NCBI RefSeq assembly: GCF_019402665.1
Contig: NZ_VSST01000083.1
Coordinates: forward strand, 1 to 33,400
Source: Bradyrhizobium canariense
Lineage (GTDB): Bacteria > Pseudomonadota > Alphaproteobacteria > Rhizobiales > Xanthobacteraceae
Direction of reading: 5' to 3'
Length of the DNA: 33,400 bases
Shown here: positions 32,586 through 33,400 of the stretch, piece after piece
Layout: each line of letters opens with the position of its first letter
Numbering within the stretch: position 1 is the first letter of the stretch
Program-made: the position numbers and the translations under genes
Notes under the pieces: model-generated
What the model saw: the letters and a program-made list of their open reading frames with translations, nothing else
Told to the model about the DNA's origin: nothing
Database searches by the model: none

Positions 32586-33400
32586 TCAGAAATCCATGCC
32601 GCCCATGCCGCCGCCCGGGGGCATCGCCGGACCGGCGCCGCCCTTCTTTGGCAGCTCGGCGACCATGGCTTCCGTGGTGATCAAGAGAGCCGCAACCGAG
32701 GCTGCGTTCTGGATCGCGGTACGGACCACCTTGGTCGGGTCGATGATGCCCTTCTTGACGAGGTCGACATATTCGCCGGTCTGGGAGTCGAAGCCGTAGG
32801 CGTACGACTTGTTCTCGAGGACCTTGCCGACGATCACGGAGCCGTCTTCACCGGCATTGATCGCGATCTGGCGAGCGGGCGCGGAGAGCGCCTTGCGCAC
32901 GATCTCGACGCCGGTCTTCTGGTCGTCGTTCTTGGTGCGCAGGCCCTTGAGCTGCTCGGAGGCACGGAGCAGGGCGACGCCGCCGCCCGGGACGATGCCT
33001 TCCTCGACCGCGGCGCGGGTCGCATGCATCGCGTCATCAACGCGATCCTTGCGCTCCTTCACCTCGACCTCGGTCGCGCCGCCGACGCGGATCACTGCGA
33101 CGCCGCCAGCGAGCTTGGCAAGACGCTCCTGGAGCTTCTCACGGTCGTAGTCCGAGGTGGTTTCCTCGATCTGCGCCTTGATCTGAGCCACGCGCGCTTC
33201 GATGTCGGCCTTCTTGCCGGCGCCGTTGACGATCGTGGTGTTCTCCTTGTCGATCATCACCTTCTTGGCGCGACCGAGCATGTTGAGCGTGACGTTCTCG
33301 AGCTTGATGCCGAGATCTTCCGAGATCGCCTGGCCGCCGGTCAGGATCGCGATGTCCTGCAGCATGGCCTTGCGGCGATCGCCGAAGCCCGGAGCCTTGA
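32586..33400 (-). CDS. groEL: chaperonin GroEL, C-terminal half (runs off right edge)
   Basis: The last 271 or so residues of GroEL are present out of about 545. Visible are PGFGDRRKAMLQDIAILTGG, the apical-intermediate stretch TTIVNGAGKK, the family signature AAVEEGIVPGGG, the equatorial ATP-site region GEDGSVIVGKVLE and DPTKVVRTAIQNAASVA, and the flexible tail PPGGGMGGMDF. GroEL forms the double ring that folds proteins with GroES. The 5' half, groES and the promoter lie beyond the window. Bradyrhizobium carries several groEL copies, so which one this is cannot be told from this part. It ends at a strong intrinsic terminator. Confidence 0.97.
   Translation of the reverse strand, partial: KAPGFGDRRKAMLQDIAILTGGQAISEDLGIKLENVTLNMLGRAKKVMIDKENTTIVNGAGKKADIEARVAQIKAQIEETTSDYDREKLQERLAKLAGGVAVIRVGGATEVEVKERKDRVDDAMHATRAAVEEGIVPGGGVALLRASEQLKGLRTKNDDQKTGVEIVRKALSAPARQIAINAGEDGSVIVGKVLENKSYAYGFDSQTGEYVDLVKKGIIDPTKVVRTAIQNAASVAALLITTEAMVAELPKKGGAGPAMPPGGGMGGMDF

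Overview
The window is high-GC alphaproteobacterial chromosome. The clearest taxonomic marker is a bradavidin-type avidin gene (8568-9059, minus). With the overall gene style and the many dispersed inverted repeats, it points to Bradyrhizobium, close to B. japonicum/B. diazoefficiens. No tRNA, rRNA, CRISPR array, transposase or phage gene was recognised.

Left part (1-8516). Two minus-strand protocatechuate (beta-ketoadipate) genes open the window: the start of pcaD and a complete pcaB. A plus-strand carbon monoxide dehydrogenase-type molybdenum hydroxylase cluster follows: coxG, coxS, coxM, coxD (MoxR ATPase), coxE (VWA), two XdhC-family half-genes, and a molybdopterin-binding/nucleotidyltransferase fusion. 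The large catalytic subunit gene (coxL), expected between coxS and coxM, is absent. The cluster therefore encodes the electron-transfer subunits and the cofactor-maturation machinery without the active-site subunit.

Middle part (8568-20600). This holds secreted bradavidin, a DUF4189 secreted protein, a DUF2000 protein, and a minus-strand ArsR - AHSA1/SRPBCC - GFA group. Divergent from that group is a TetR-controlled export operon (TetR, lipoprotein-like HlyD adaptor, ABC ATPase, ABC-2 permease) joined by ATGA overlaps and preceded by a 22-bp perfect palindrome. Next come a membrane-bound class III nucleotide cyclase, a 67-residue secreted peptide, the remnant of an amidohydrolase gene, a PhzF-family enzyme, a DUF488/DUF72 pair on the minus strand, and two small exported or membrane proteins.

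Right part (20600-33400). A four-copy 16-bp tandem repeat lies just upstream of a two-gene membrane glycosylation operon (GT2-GtrA fusion and a GT39/ArnT-like transferase). A minus-strand FecR + CHASE2-cyclase pair follows, then a DUF2778 (L,D-transpeptidase-like) gene convergent with a secreted caspase-like protein. A GST and an isochorismatase-like hydrolase are divergent from a LysR regulator. The window ends with a signal peptidase I and the 3' half of groEL with its intrinsic terminator.

At least five kinds of short dispersed inverted repeat sit between genes (4557, 9638 and 18394 are one family; 10121-10239, 12307 and 32401 are others). One of them appears to have entered the 5' end of the HlyD gene. 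I see no single wholly new system. The best leads are the missing coxL, the repeat inside the HlyD N-terminus, the CHASE2 cyclase lacking its substrate lysine beside FecR, and the tandem repeat before the glycosyltransferases.
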